This document shows positions 20,925-29,705 of a stretch of 64,000 nt of DNA, one piece after another (the stretch's first letter is position 1; every line of letters begins with the position of its first letter). Below the pieces are notes generated by a model that saw only the letters and a list, made by a program, of their open reading frames with translations, was not told the DNA's origin and did not search any database. Source of the stretch: Aminobacter aminovorans (lineage in GTDB: Bacteria; Pseudomonadota; Alphaproteobacteria; Rhizobiales; Rhizobiaceae); contig NZ_UFSM01000001.1 of the NCBI RefSeq assembly GCF_900445235.1, positions 2,247,501 through 2,311,500 of the forward strand, in the 5' to 3' direction. The position numbers and the translations under genes were made by a program.

Positions 20925-21929
20925 TCAGTTCGATTTGGCTTCGGCGTTGGGCTGGAACAGCAGGTCGGCGGCCTTGAGCTTACCCTTGGGCAGCGATCCT
21001 TCGCGTTCGAGCACGGCGATCCAGAAATCGAGGTCGCGGGGAACCGCCTGCGCGCCTTCGCGGAGACCGAAGCCGGTCCAGTACTTGGCCAGCTCGGCGT
21101 TCTCGCCGCGCTTCGACAGAATGGATGCCAGCACCTTGCGCGCCTCATCGGGGTTCTGGCGCGACCATTCGGCGGCACGGGTCGACTGCTCGACGAAGTT
21201 GCGGGCAGCGTCGGGATGGGCCTTGACGAAGTCGCGGCGCAGCACGACGAAGCCGCCGGCGATTTCGCCCAACACGTCGGTGTCGTCGAAGATGGCGCGG
21301 ACGCCGCCATGTTCCTTCAGCAGGCCCTCGAAGGTGGCCTGCCAATAGCCTAGTGCGGCGATGTCGACCTGACCGGAGCGCAAGGTCTGCTCGAGTTGCG
21401 GTCCCGGCACCACGACGAGGTTGGCGGCATTCTGCGGCAGGTTTGCCTGGTGCAATGCCTCGCGCACCGTGTAGTCGAGATGAGCGCCCAGCGTGTTGAC
21501 GGCGATCGACTTGCCGGCGATGTCGGCGATCGATTTGATCGGACTGTCCTCGAGCACGTAGAAGACGCTCTGGACCTTGTCGTTGATACCGTTGCTGGGG
21601 TAGGCGGCGATGAAATCATTGCCGCCGGCGATCGAGTTGACGACCGCCGAAGTCGCGGCGGAACCGAGGTCGACGCTGCCGGCGGCGAGTGCGAACAGCG
21701 AGGCCGGGCCGCCCTGGGCATAGCCGACATTCTCGAACTCGATGCCGAGCCCGTTGAAATAGCCGAGCTCGTCGGCCAGCTCGTGCGGCGAAATGCTGCC
21801 CTGACTGGCGAGGTAGCGGATCTTCACCGTTTCGGGCGACTGGGCAAAGGCAGTGCCGGCGAGGCCGGCGGCAAACAGGCTGCCGGCGACGAGCGTGCTG
21901 ATATGAAGCGTGCGGAATCTGAATGTCAT
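20925..21929 (-). CDS. ssuA: Aliphatic sulfonate-type ABC substrate-binding protein
   Basis: This 334-residue periplasmic protein has a signal peptide ending in GTAFAQ. The mature part matches the NMT1/SsuA fold: VKIRYLASQGSISPHELADE, GYAQGGPASLFALAAGSVD and NTLGAHLDYTVREALHQ. It delivers a sulfonate or sulfate-ester-type compound to the permease encoded next to it. Spacing to both neighbours is under 55 bases, consistent with one transcript. Confidence 0.9.
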   Translation of the reverse strand: MTFRFRTLHISTLVAGSLFAAGLAGTAFAQSPETVKIRYLASQGSISPHELADELGYFNGLGIEFENVGYAQGGPASLFALAAGSVDLGSAATSAVVNSIAGGNDFIAAYPSNGINDKVQSVFYVLEDSPIKSIADIAGKSIAVNTLGAHLDYTVREALHQANLPQNAANLVVVPGPQLEQTLRSGQVDIAALGYWQATFEGLLKEHGGVRAIFDDTDVLGEIAGGFVVLRRDFVKAHPDAARNFVEQSTRAAEWSRQNPDEARKVLASILSKRGENAELAKYWTGFGLREGAQAVPRDLDFWIAVLEREGSLPKGKLKAADLLFQPNAEAKSN

Positions 21930-21965
21930 TGTCGGTGTCCTTGATTGGGGGCGAAAGGGAATGCG

Positions 21966-22814
21966 TCAGGCTGTGGCATTGCTCCACCGGCAAAGCCGGC
22001 GTTGCAGCAGGACGAGCGCGTAGTTGGAGACGAGGCCGAGGCCGGCGAGCAGGACGATGGCCGCGAACATCAGCGGGATCTGGAAATTGTACTGGGCGTT
22101 CATCACCTGGAAGCCGACGCCCTTGTTGGCGCCGATCATCTCTGAGGCGATGAGCAGCAGAAGCGCCGTCGTCGCCGACAGCCTGAGGCCGACGAAGATC
22201 GATGGCACGGCACCGGGCAGCACGACGCGACGGAACACGGTGAGGCGGCTCGCGCCATAGACACGCGCCATCTCGATCAGCTTGGGATCGACCTCCTTGA
22301 CGCCGCCGATGGTGTTGAGCAGCAGTGGAAACAGCGTCGCCCAGAAGATGACGAAGACCTTGGAGGCCTCACCCAGGCCGAGCAACAGGATGAATACGGG
22401 GTACAGCGCGAGCGCCGAGGTCTGGCGGAAGACCTGCAGGATCGGGTCGAGCGCGCGTTCGACCGATCGAACCTGGCCCATGAACAGGCCGAGCGGGATT
22501 GCGACGAAGACGGCGGCGGCGAAAGCCGTGCCCGAGCGCTGCAGCGAAATGGCGATGTCGTCGAGTAGCGTGCCTCCCGAAATACCGTCCCAGAGGGCGG
22601 AAATGATGGCATCGGGTGGCGGAATGACCGCCGGGTTGACCCAGCCGGCGTGGCTGGCCACCTGCCAGAGCGCGACGAAGCCGGCGAGCACGCCGTAGCG
22701 CGAGAGGAAGCGTGCCGCAGCGCGACCACCGCGCTGCACCAGCTCGTGGCCGAAGCTGTTGTCGCCGATACCGGCACCAAGCACGCTCGGCTGTTCAATG
22801 TGTTGCAAACTCAT
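21966..22814 (-). CDS. ssuC: Sulfonate-type ABC transporter permease
   Basis: This 282-residue membrane protein has about six helices and the binding-protein-dependent permease loop (EAA-type) around KLIEMARVYGASRLTVFRRV near residue 185, followed by LPGAVPSIFVGLRLS. It has a hydrophilic N-terminal extension of about 35 residues. It lies between the binding-protein and monooxygenase genes of the same operon. Confidence 0.9.
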   Translation of the reverse strand: MSLQHIEQPSVLGAGIGDNSFGHELVQRGGRAAARFLSRYGVLAGFVALWQVASHAGWVNPAVIPPPDAIISALWDGISGGTLLDDIAISLQRSGTAFAAAVFVAIPLGLFMGQVRSVERALDPILQVFRQTSALALYPVFILLLGLGEASKVFVIFWATLFPLLLNTIGGVKEVDPKLIEMARVYGASRLTVFRRVVLPGAVPSIFVGLRLSATTALLLLIASEMIGANKGVGFQVMNAQYNFQIPLMFAAIVLLAGLGLVSNYALVLLQRRLCRWSNATA

Positions 22815-22835
22815 GATCTTGCCCTTCGCTCTCGG

Positions 22836-24185
22836 TTATTCGGCCGCCTGCAGTGAGCTGCGGCTCAAGGTCCAGGGATTTTGCGGGCGGGGCAGACCAA
22901 GGTTCTCGCGCAGCGTGCGGCCCTCATAGGCGGTGCGAAACAGGCCGCGGCGCTGCAACTCGGGCACGACCAGATCGACAAAGTCGTCAAGCGCGCCGGG
23001 CAGCCATGGCGGCAGGATGTTGAAACCGTCGGCGGCCTCGTTGGCGAACCATTCCTCCAACTGGTCGGCGACCTGGGTGGCGCTGCCGACGATTGTGTAG
23101 TGGCCGCGCGCGGTGGCGACCCACTGGTAGAGCTCGCGGATGGTGAAATCGTGCTCGTCGGCGATCTGGCGGATAAGAGCCTGGCGGCTCTTCATGCCCT
23201 CGGTCTCGTCACTCCTCGGCAGCGGCCCGTCGAGCGGGTAGCCCCTGAGGTCGAGCGTGCCGCCGGCAAGCCCATTGAGCAGGGCAACACCATCCTCGGG
23301 CAGGATCAGTTCGTTGAGCTTGTCGTATTTGGCGCGCGCTTCGGCCTCGGTGCGGCCGACGAAGGGCGCGACGCCTGGCATGATCAGGACGTGATCAGGG
23401 ACACGGCCCTCGGCCAGCACACGGGCCTTGATGTCGCGATAGAATTCCTGCGCCGAAGCAAGGTTCTGGTGCGCGGTGAAGATGACCTCGGCGGACAGCG
23501 CCGCAAGCCTGCGCCCGTCTTCCGACTGGCCGGCCTGGACGACGACAGGGTGACCCTGGACGGGGCGGGGTACGTTGAGCGGTCCCTTGACGGCGAAATG
23601 CGCGCCCTTGTGGTCGATATCGTGGACCTTGGCGGGATCGTAGAAGCGCCCGGTCTGCTTGTCGCGGATGAAGGCGTCGTCCTCCCAGCTGTCCCACAGC
23701 GCCTTGACGGTGTCGACATGTTCCCTGGCGCGGGCGTAGCGGTCGGCATGGTCGGGCTGTTTGTCCAGGTTGAAGTTGCGCGCGGTGTCGTCGCCGGCCG
23801 ACGTCACGACATTCCAGCCGGCACGGCCATTCGACAGGTGATCGAGCGAGGCGAACTTGCGGGCGAGGGTGTAGGGCTCCTCGTAGGTGGTGGACGCCGT
23901 GGCGATGAAGCCGAGATGCGTGGTCAGCGGAGCGAGCGCTGCAAACAGTGTGACCGGCTCGAAGCCGGCGATCTTGGCGTTGCCGCCTTCACGACCGCCG
24001 AGGCCGACCGACAGATTGTCGGCGAGAAAATAGGCGTCGAACAGGCCGCGTTCGGCTGTCTGGGCGAGCTCGGTGTGGAAGGCGAAATTGGTCGCGCCGT
24101 CGGCGGGCGAGCCGGGGTGGCGCCAAGCGGCGATATGTTGGCCGCCACCGGGCAGGAAGGCGCCAAGCTTGATCTGTCTGGTCAT
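22836..24185 (-). CDS. LLM-class flavin-dependent monooxygenase (NtaA/SnaA/DszA type)
   Basis: This 449-residue enzyme uses reduced FMN and oxygen to cleave C-S or C-N bonds. It begins RQIKLGAFLPGGGQHIAAW and has GRAGWNVVTSAGDDTARNF (~residue 130) and VKGPLNVPRPVQGHPVVVQA, which are typical of the NtaA/SnaA/DszA/SfnG branch. The length is normal. It sits between the FMN reductase gene, which would supply FMNH2, and the ABC importer genes. Together they suggest uptake and desulfurisation of an organosulfur compound. The exact substrate is unknown. Confidence 0.9.
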   Translation of the reverse strand: MTRQIKLGAFLPGGGQHIAAWRHPGSPADGATNFAFHTELAQTAERGLFDAYFLADNLSVGLGGREGGNAKIAGFEPVTLFAALAPLTTHLGFIATASTTYEEPYTLARKFASLDHLSNGRAGWNVVTSAGDDTARNFNLDKQPDHADRYARAREHVDTVKALWDSWEDDAFIRDKQTGRFYDPAKVHDIDHKGAHFAVKGPLNVPRPVQGHPVVVQAGQSEDGRRLAALSAEVIFTAHQNLASAQEFYRDIKARVLAEGRVPDHVLIMPGVAPFVGRTEAEARAKYDKLNELILPEDGVALLNGLAGGTLDLRGYPLDGPLPRSDETEGMKSRQALIRQIADEHDFTIRELYQWVATARGHYTIVGSATQVADQLEEWFANEAADGFNILPPWLPGALDDFVDLVVPELQRRGLFRTAYEGRTLRENLGLPRPQNPWTLSRSSLQAAE

Positions 24186-24275
24186 GAGTATCTCCTGGAG
24201 AAGACGACAAGGGTCGATCCCGCGGCGCGTGCCGCAGCTCGGTCGTGTCAGGGAATGGAAAGCTAGTGCCTGAGG

Positions 24276-24833
24276 TCAGGCGGCCAGGTCGACGCTGTCG
24301 CGCGCCTGGGCAACACGACAGGCCTCGGCAACGGCCTGCTGGGCGCGGGCGCGGATGGCTTCGGAGACGAGCGCGCCGTCGGCGAAATCCCTGTCGGAAG
24401 CATAGATCGCGGTCGGGATGGTCAGCGCCTCGAAGAAGCCGAACAGCGGGCGCAACTGGTGTTCGACGATGAGCGAATGGCGCTCACCGCCGCCGGTTGC
24501 CGCCAGGATCACCGGCTTGCCCTTCAGCGAATTGGGATCGAGCAGGTCGAAGAAATGCTTGAACAGGCCGGTGTAGCTGCCTTTGAAGGTGGGCGAGCCG
24601 ACGACAAGTATGGCTGCACTCGACAGTTGGTCGACGATCGCGCGGGCCGCCGGGGCGAGATCGCTGACGCGCCGTGCCTGGGCGAAGGACGGGCCGAGAT
24701 CCTCGATATCGTAGGTGACGGCCGCTGCTCCGGTATTCCTGGCGACCTCGCCCGCAATGTGCTCGATGAACAGTCTGGTCTTCGACGGACGGGTCAGGTT
24801 ACCCGAAATTCCCACCACGAGTTGTCTTGGCAT
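24276..24833 (-). CDS. NAD(P)H-dependent FMN reductase (MsuE/SsuE-like)
   Basis: This 185-residue flavodoxin-like reductase has VVGISGNLTRPSKTRLF at the N-terminus and VVGSPTFKGSYTGLFKHFFD near residue 77, the FMN phosphate and isoalloxazine contacts of the SsuE/MsuE group. It would supply reduced FMN to the monooxygenase encoded 90 bases downstream. It is the first gene of the operon, and the dyad at 24869-24885 lies just upstream. Confidence 0.9.
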   Translation of the reverse strand: MPRQLVVGISGNLTRPSKTRLFIEHIAGEVARNTGAAAVTYDIEDLGPSFAQARRVSDLAPAARAIVDQLSSAAILVVGSPTFKGSYTGLFKHFFDLLDPNSLKGKPVILAATGGGERHSLIVEHQLRPLFGFFEALTIPTAIYASDRDFADGALVSEAIRARAQQAVAEACRVAQARDSVDLAA

Positions 24834-24868
24834 GTGCGGATCCTCATCAGCGGTCTATACCTATTAAC

Positions 24869-24885
24869 TCTACGGAATTTGTAGA
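24869..24885. promoter_or_regulatory. TCTAC-N7-GTAGA dyad upstream of the sulfur operon
   Basis: A perfect 5-bp inverted repeat with an AT-rich spacer lies 36 bases upstream of the FMN reductase start. The spacing and T...A ends resemble a LysR-type site such as those used by CysB/Cbl-like sulfur regulators. No such regulator gene is encoded nearby. Confidence 0.4.
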
Positions 24886-25033
24886 TATTGAAGAGCGAGA
24901 GGATTTCAAAAGCAACGCGGCGAGGGGATTGAGTTTGCGGCAGATAGCCCCCGGCTGGTTCATTTGACGCGGCGGCAGCAATTGGGCGGTGTGGCATGGC
25001 GTAAGGGAAGAGCCCGTGTTTTGGGCCTTTGTC

Positions 25034-25480
25034 GGTTCCGAGCGACTGGCGCAGGCCAAAGCTCGCGCCGCGCAGATGCGCCGGGGCGATGTCGGCGACA
25101 AGGGCGTCGCGCGGCGCACCCCTGATGCCCTTGCCGATGCGATCGACGAAACGCGCGGCGACCAGCCCGCCGACCGTAGGCGCGAGCGGAAAGATCGGCT
25201 TGGTGAATGCGGCCAGGCCATAGCCGAGCGCGGCCAGGAACTTGCGCTTGCCGAGCCAGTCGCTCAAGGCCCCCGAGAAGACCTTGGTGATCGAGGCCGT
25301 TGCTTCGGCGATGCCCTCGATGATGCCGACGGTGAGCGCCGAGGTGCCGAGGATCGTCACCATGTAGACGGGAAGCAGGGCGTGGATCATTTCAGACGAG
25401 ATGTCCATCAGCATGGAGACGAACCCCAGGACCCAGATTCCGGCGGGAATGGCGCTTCGCGTCGCTGTCGGGGCGGTCAT
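25034..25480 (-). pseudogene. 3'-truncated MFS transporter
   Basis: The gene starts MTAPTATRSAIPAGIWVLGF and contains an MFS loop (SGALSDWLGKRKFLAALGYG) and DRIGKGIRGAPRDALVADIA, typical of a distinct MFS group. Homologous character stops after GLRQSLGT at about 25034, where homologues continue into helix 5 and beyond. The frame stays open for another 80 codons of low-quality sequence down to 24794, overlapping the FMN reductase start. About 60% of the transporter is missing, so it cannot work. A deletion that fused the remnant to the region upstream of the sulfur operon is the simplest explanation. Confidence 0.75.
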
Positions 25481-25647
25481 GTCGGCTGGGCACCCTGGCT
25501 GAACGGTCCCACTCACAGCCTGCTTGGCGATGCGCTGTCAAGGTTCGCAGCTGGCGCATCTGCCATGGTGGGAGGACGTCTTGCCGGCGGTGCTGCTGCG
25601 CCGAGGGCATCAAGGCTCGATGAAATCCTTCCAAATGTTCTAAACCA

Positions 25648-25664
25648 GCTGGTTGACAACCAGC
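25648..25664. promoter_or_regulatory. GCTGGTTG-A-CAACCAGC palindrome
   Basis: A perfect dyad with 8-bp arms and a one-base centre lies 13 bases before the larger ArsR palindrome and shares its GGTTGA core. It may be a second binding site for the same repressor. Confidence 0.5.
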
Positions 25665-25676
25665 GAGATAAATTGT

Positions 25677-25711
25677 ATTCAACCATTTAGTTAATAACTA
25701 TATGGTTGAAT
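25677..25711. promoter_or_regulatory. 35-bp near-perfect palindrome, ArsR operator
   Basis: ATTCAACCAT at 25677-25686 is exactly mirrored by ATGGTTGAAT at 25702-25711. The spacer contains a further dyad, TAGTT-AAT-AACTA (25688-25700). Only one T-T mismatch interrupts the whole arm. It ends six bases before the probable ATG of the ArsR gene, so bound repressor would block initiation of the arsR-SRPBCC transcript. Confidence 0.75.
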
Positions 25712-25717
25712 AGTGGC

Positions 25718-26059
25718 ATGCCCGATCCTCTTTCCCTTACCTTCTCCGCCCTGGCGGATCCAACGAGGCGCGCCATCCTGGCACGGCTTGCCCAGGGGCA
25801 GGCGAGCGTCGGCGAACTGGCGGCACCCTACGACATGAGTCTGGCTGCGGTGTCCAAGCACATCAAGGTGCTGGAAAACGCCGGCCTGATCGCCCGCGAG
25901 AAAGACGCGCAGTACCGCTACTGCAAACTCCAGGCCGGCCCGCTTCAGGACATCGACGGTTGGGTTGGGGCCTATCGCGAATTGTGGCGCGACAATCTCG
26001 ACCAGCTGGAAGCCTATCTTGCCGACATGCAGCGCGGCGACGACACCAACAAGCAGTGA
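25718..26059 (+). CDS. ArsR-family repressor paired with an SRPBCC protein
   Basis: This 113-residue winged-helix protein reads LTFSALADPTRRAILARLAQ, then MSLAAVSKHIKVLENAGLI as the recognition helix. It belongs to the ArsR branch that is nearly always followed by an AHSA1/SRPBCC gene, as here. The ATG at 25718 was chosen; a TTG four codons upstream is possible. No clear Shine-Dalgarno precedes it, so translation may be leaderless. It probably represses itself through the palindrome at 25677-25711. Confidence 0.9.
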   Translation: MPDPLSLTFSALADPTRRAILARLAQGQASVGELAAPYDMSLAAVSKHIKVLENAGLIAREKDAQYRYCKLQAGPLQDIDGWVGAYRELWRDNLDQLEAYLADMQRGDDTNKQ

Positions 26060-26080
26060 TTGGACGAAAGGAATAATGAC

Positions 26081-26566
26081 ATGAACAAGATGCTCGTCGA
26101 GACGCCGGAAGGCGAACCCATCATCCTCATGAGCCGCACTTTCGATGCGCCGCGCACATTGGTGTGGCGAGCCTGGACCAAGCCCGAACATGTGGCGCGC
26201 TGGTGGGGTTCGCGTGCCATGGGCGCGACCAAGGTGGTCAAGCTCGATGTCCGCCCTGGCGGCGAGTGGCGCTTCGAACAGACCACGCCCGACGGCACTG
26301 TATTTGCCTTTATCGGCAAATACATCGAGGTCGACGAGCCGGAGAAGCTGGTCAACACTTTCGCGCTGGAAGGCATGTTCGACGACAAGAATGTCATCGA
26401 GTCCCACCGTTTCGAGGAGAAGGACGGCAAGACCCACTATAGCGGGGTCACCCGCTTCGATAGTATCGAGGATCGCGACGGCATGGTCGCCTCGGGCATG
26501 GAAGCCGGCGCCCAGGACAGCATGAACCAGCTCGAAGAGCTGCTCGGCGAACTCGTCTCCGCCTGA
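26081..26566 (+). CDS. SRPBCC / AHSA1-like protein
   Basis: This 161-residue protein has the helix-grip fold: ILMSRTFDAPRTLVWRAWTK, then VARWWGSR, DVRPGGEWRF and a C-terminal helix GAQDSMNQLEELLGELV. GAAAGGA is set eight bases before the chosen ATG. The family binds hydrophobic ligands and has an uncertain biochemical role. It lies 21 bases after the ArsR gene, so the two form an operon. Confidence 0.9.
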   Translation: MNKMLVETPEGEPIILMSRTFDAPRTLVWRAWTKPEHVARWWGSRAMGATKVVKLDVRPGGEWRFEQTTPDGTVFAFIGKYIEVDEPEKLVNTFALEGMFDDKNVIESHRFEEKDGKTHYSGVTRFDSIEDRDGMVASGMEAGAQDSMNQLEELLGELVSA

Positions 26567-26674
26567 TCTTCCGCCGGTCGCAGGACCGGCTTTCCCACCA
26601 TCGTCAGCTACGACCCAACCGGCTGCGAGGCGGCCGGGCGGGATCGCTCATCCTCACAAAACAAGGAAACGACC

Positions 26675-27526
26675 ATGAAACCGCTATCCATCGCGGGCGC
26701 GGCCTTGCTCGCGCTTTTTTCCGCCATCGCCCCGGCTGTTCTTTCGGCACAGGAGCCCGCACCGCTCGAACTGCATCGCCAGATCCACGGGCAGGGGCCA
26801 CCGCTGGTTCTCCTGCACGGCGCCTTCATGACCATTGAGAACAACTGGGCGACAAGCCTTGGCGAGCTGGCCAAATACAACAAGGTCATCGCGGTCGAGC
26901 TGCAGGGCCACGGCCGCACGGCCGACCGCACCGGTGAACTTGCCTACGAGACTATGGCCGACGACGTCGCCGGCCTGCTCGACAAGCTCGGAATCGAGAA
27001 GGCGTCCGTGATGGGTTATTCGATGGGCGGCAATGTCGCCCTCCAGATGGCGTTGCGCCATCCCGGTCGTGTCGATCGCATCGTCGCCGTGTCGGCCGCC
27101 GCCAGCGACAAGGGTTTGGCGCCGGGGCACAAGGAAATGGTGCAGCGCCTGAGGGCAGATATGTTCACCGGCGCGCCGATGGTCGCGGAGTACCAGAAGC
27201 TCTCGCCCAAACCGGATTTCCCAGCACTTGTCGACAAGATCAAGCAGCTGGAGCTGAAGCCGTTCGACTGGACAGCGGAGCTCGCCAAGGTCAAGGCACC
27301 GGTGCTGCTGGTCGCCGGCGACGCCGATGTGGTGACGCTCGGGCATCTTGCCGACATGCATGTGGCGCTCGGTGGTCACGCCAATGGCGACGTCAACGGC
27401 CCGTCCCGCAGCCAGTTGCTGGTGCTGTCCGGCACGACGCATATGGGCATCCTCGCCGACCCGGCAAAAGCGCAGCAGGTTGCGGCTGCCGCCAATGCCT
27501 TCCTGAACGCGCCGGCGCCGAAATAG
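26675..27526 (+). CDS. Secreted alpha/beta hydrolase
   Basis: This 283-residue protein has a signal peptide ending near SAQE. The mature part has the oxyanion loop LVLLHGAFM (~residue 50), the nucleophile elbow GYSMGGN (Ser ~113), a likely acid Asp in VAGDADVV, and the catalytic His in LSGTTHMGIL. It would act in the periplasm on an ester or similar bond. It is the third gene after the ArsR/SRPBCC pair on the same strand and may be read from the same promoter. The substrate is unknown. Confidence 0.88.
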   Translation: MKPLSIAGAALLALFSAIAPAVLSAQEPAPLELHRQIHGQGPPLVLLHGAFMTIENNWATSLGELAKYNKVIAVELQGHGRTADRTGELAYETMADDVAGLLDKLGIEKASVMGYSMGGNVALQMALRHPGRVDRIVAVSAAASDKGLAPGHKEMVQRLRADMFTGAPMVAEYQKLSPKPDFPALVDKIKQLELKPFDWTAELAKVKAPVLLVAGDADVVTLGHLADMHVALGGHANGDVNGPSRSQLLVLSGTTHMGILADPAKAQQVAAAANAFLNAPAPK

Positions 27527-27576
27527 GGAAGGATTTTTGGCGCTGGCGGTCCCAAGCTACTCGTATCGGCAAAGAA

Positions 27577-27605
27577 AAAGAGGCCCCGTTTGGCGGGGCC
27601 TCTTT
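27577..27605. terminator. Bidirectional terminator between hydrolase and carA
   Basis: A perfect 12-bp stem, AAAGAGGCCCCG/CGGGGCCTCTTT, with a 5-base loop lies between two convergent genes. T-rich sequence follows on both strands, so it can end both transcripts. Confidence 0.9.
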
Positions 27606-27627
27606 GCATTGTTGTCTGCCGAGTGGC

Positions 27628-28830
27628 TCAGCGTTCCGCGAGCGCCGGCTCGCCCTGCCGCTCGCGGATCAAATTGGCGAAACGGCGGAAAAGGTAGTGC
27701 GAGTCCTGAGGGCCGGGCGACGCCTCTGGATGGTGCTGGACCGAAAACACGGGGCGGCCGGTCAGTGCGATGCCGCAGTTGGTGCCGTCGAACAGTGAGA
27801 CATGGGTCTCCTCGACGCCTTCGGGCAACGACTCGGCGTCGACGGCGAAGCCGTGGTTCATCGACACGATCTCGACCTTGCCTGTGGTGTGGTCCTTGAC
27901 CGGGTGGTTGGCGCCATGGTGGCCCTGATGCATCTTTGCCGTCTTGCCGCCAAGGGCCAGCGCCAGCATCTGGTGGCCGAGGCAGATGCCGAACACCGGT
28001 AGCTCGGTCTTGAGCAGGTCCTTGATGACAGGCACCGAGTATTCGCCCGTTGCCGCCGGATCGCCGGGGCCGTTGGACAGGAAGATGCCATCGGGCTTCA
28101 TTGCCAGGATGTCTTCGGCCGAGGTCTTGGCCGGAACGACCGTCACCTTGGCCCCGAGGCCGGCGAGCAGGCGCAGGATGTTTCGCTTGACGCCGTAGTC
28201 GATGGCAACGACGTGCATGGTTTCCTCAGCACGCTCGCCATAACCCTCGTTCCAGACCCAGGGCGTCTCGGTCCAGGACGAGGATTGGCCCGAGGTGACT
28301 TCCTTGGCGAGGTCGAGGCCGACGAGGCCGGACCAGGCGCGGGCCTGGGCCTTGAGCTTGTCGATGTCGAACTTGCCGTCGGGCGCATGCGCGATGACGG
28401 CGTTGGGCATGCCCTTTTCGCGGATAAGTGCTGTCAGCGCACGGGTGTCGACGCCGGACATGGCGACGATGCCGCGCCGCTTCAGCCACTGGTCGAGATG
28501 ACCGGCGGCGCGATAGCTCGACGGGTTGGTGACGTCGGCCTTGAACACCGCACCGACCGCGCCGAAGCGGGCCGCCGGGTTCAGGTCCTCAATGTCTTCA
28601 TCGTTGGTGCCGATGTTGCCGATATGCGGGAAGGTGAAGGTGACGATCTGGCTGGCGTAGGAAGGGTCGGTGAGGACCTCCTGATAGCCGGTCAGCGCTG
28701 TGTTGAAGCAGACTTCGGCGACAGCACTGCCGGTGGCGCCGAGGCCTCGGCCGGTAATCACCGTCCCGTCGGCCAGAACCAGAACGGCGGTCGGCACTTC
28801 GGTTGCCCAGGGGGCGGTCTCTGCGGCCAT
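27628..28830 (-). CDS. carA: Carbamoyl-phosphate synthase small subunit
   Basis: CarA hydrolyses glutamine and passes ammonia to CarB. The 400-residue protein has the N-terminal CPSase small-chain domain ([32 protein letters not shown]) and a C-terminal class I amidotransferase. The catalytic Cys is in [14 protein letters not shown], and the His-Glu pair is in [13 protein letters not shown]. It stands alone on the minus strand, 23 kb from carB. The leader 28831-29118 shows no clear attenuator. Confidence 0.98.
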   Translation of the reverse strand: MAAETAPWATEVPTAVLVLADGTVITGRGLGATGSAVAEVCFNTALTGYQEVLTDPSYASQIVTFTFPHIGNIGTNDEDIEDLNPAARFGAVGAVFKADVTNPSSYRAAGHLDQWLKRRGIVAMSGVDTRALTALIREKGMPNAVIAHAPDGKFDIDKLKAQARAWSGLVGLDLAKEVTSGQSSSWTETPWVWNEGYGERAEETMHVVAIDYGVKRNILRLLAGLGAKVTVVPAKTSAEDILAMKPDGIFLSNGPGDPAATGEYSVPVIKDLLKTELPVFGICLGHQMLALALGGKTAKMHQGHHGANHPVKDHTTGKVEIVSMNHGFAVDAESLPEGVEETHVSLFDGTNCGIALTGRPVFSVQHHPEASPGPQDSHYLFRRFANLIRERQGEPALAER

Positions 28831-29118
28831 GGCGATGCTCCTGCGTAACTAGGCCGCGACTTGAAAAATGGCTCGCAAGGGGCCATATCGCGCAGCGAAA
28901 AGCACGGACGACCACCGTCAGGCGGGCCCCGTGCACAAAACAAACAAGTCCTTGCAAGGCGCGGACAATAGGCGAAGGCCGGCATATGGTCAATGACCGG
29001 GTCGGGATTCGTGGCTAAATATTTTTCCTAGCAAAAACAGGAAGTTGGCCATTGTCATTCGGTTTGCCACTGTGGCAGGTCGGCGCTATTGTTTGCGACA
29101 CGTTCAGGAGTAATGGCC

Positions 29119-29568
29119 ATGCGCGAGACACTCGCCGAGGCACTGAAGACTGCATTGAAGACTGGCGACAAGCGCCGCACCTCGACGCTCCGGCTGATCC
29201 AGGCGGCCATCCAGGACCGCGATATTGCCCATCGCGGTGCCGGCAAGGATCCTGTCACCGACGAGGAAATCCTGCAAATCCTGACCAAGATGGTCAAGCA
29301 ACGCCAGGAATCGGCCAAGGCTTTCGAAGAAGGTTCGCGGTTGGAACTCGCCGCCCAGGAGCGCGACGAAATCGCCATCATTTCCGACTTCCTGCCCAAG
29401 CAGATGGAGGAGGGGGCGGTGCGCAGTGCGGCACAGCAGGTGATCTCCGAGGTCGGCGCCGACGGCTTGCGCGACATGGGCCGTTGCATGAACGCGCTCA
29501 AGGAGCGCTACCCTGGCCAGATGGATTTCGGCAAGGCCAGCGGCATCGTCAAGGAACTGCTGCAGTAG
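29119..29568 (+). CDS. GatB/YqeY domain protein
   Basis: This 149-residue helical protein reads MRETLAEALKTALKTGDKRR at the start, with QRQESAKAFEEGSRLELA and EIAIISDFLPKQM in the middle. These are hallmarks of the YqeY family, which resembles the tRNA-binding tail of GatB. CAGGAG lies eight bases before this ATG and only two before the upstream ATG at 29113, so this start is preferred. It is divergent from carA, an arrangement common near dnaG-rpoD in related genomes. Confidence 0.92.
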   Translation: MRETLAEALKTALKTGDKRRTSTLRLIQAAIQDRDIAHRGAGKDPVTDEEILQILTKMVKQRQESAKAFEEGSRLELAAQERDEIAIISDFLPKQMEEGAVRSAAQQVISEVGADGLRDMGRCMNALKERYPGQMDFGKASGIVKELLQ

Positions 29569-29598
29569 GCAATTGCCTGCTCAGGCGATGAGGACAAG

Positions 29599-29629
29599 AA
29601 CGCCCCGGCTGCGATGCGGTCGGGGCGTT
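29599..29629 (+). terminator. Rho-independent terminator after yqeY
   Basis: AACGCCCCG pairs with CGGGGCGTT around a 13-base loop, followed by TTCTTTT. It lies 30 bases after the YqeY stop. Confidence 0.85.
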
Positions 29630-29705
29630 TTCTTTTGGGGAGATGGCAGCTTTCCTCCGCCCCCTTGGGAGAAGGTGGATCGGCGGCGCGGAACAGGAGA
29701 GAGAC

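Noticed and set aside
22881..24266. A 461-codon plus-strand frame
   Set aside because: It is antisense to the flavin monooxygenase and has no family resemblance.
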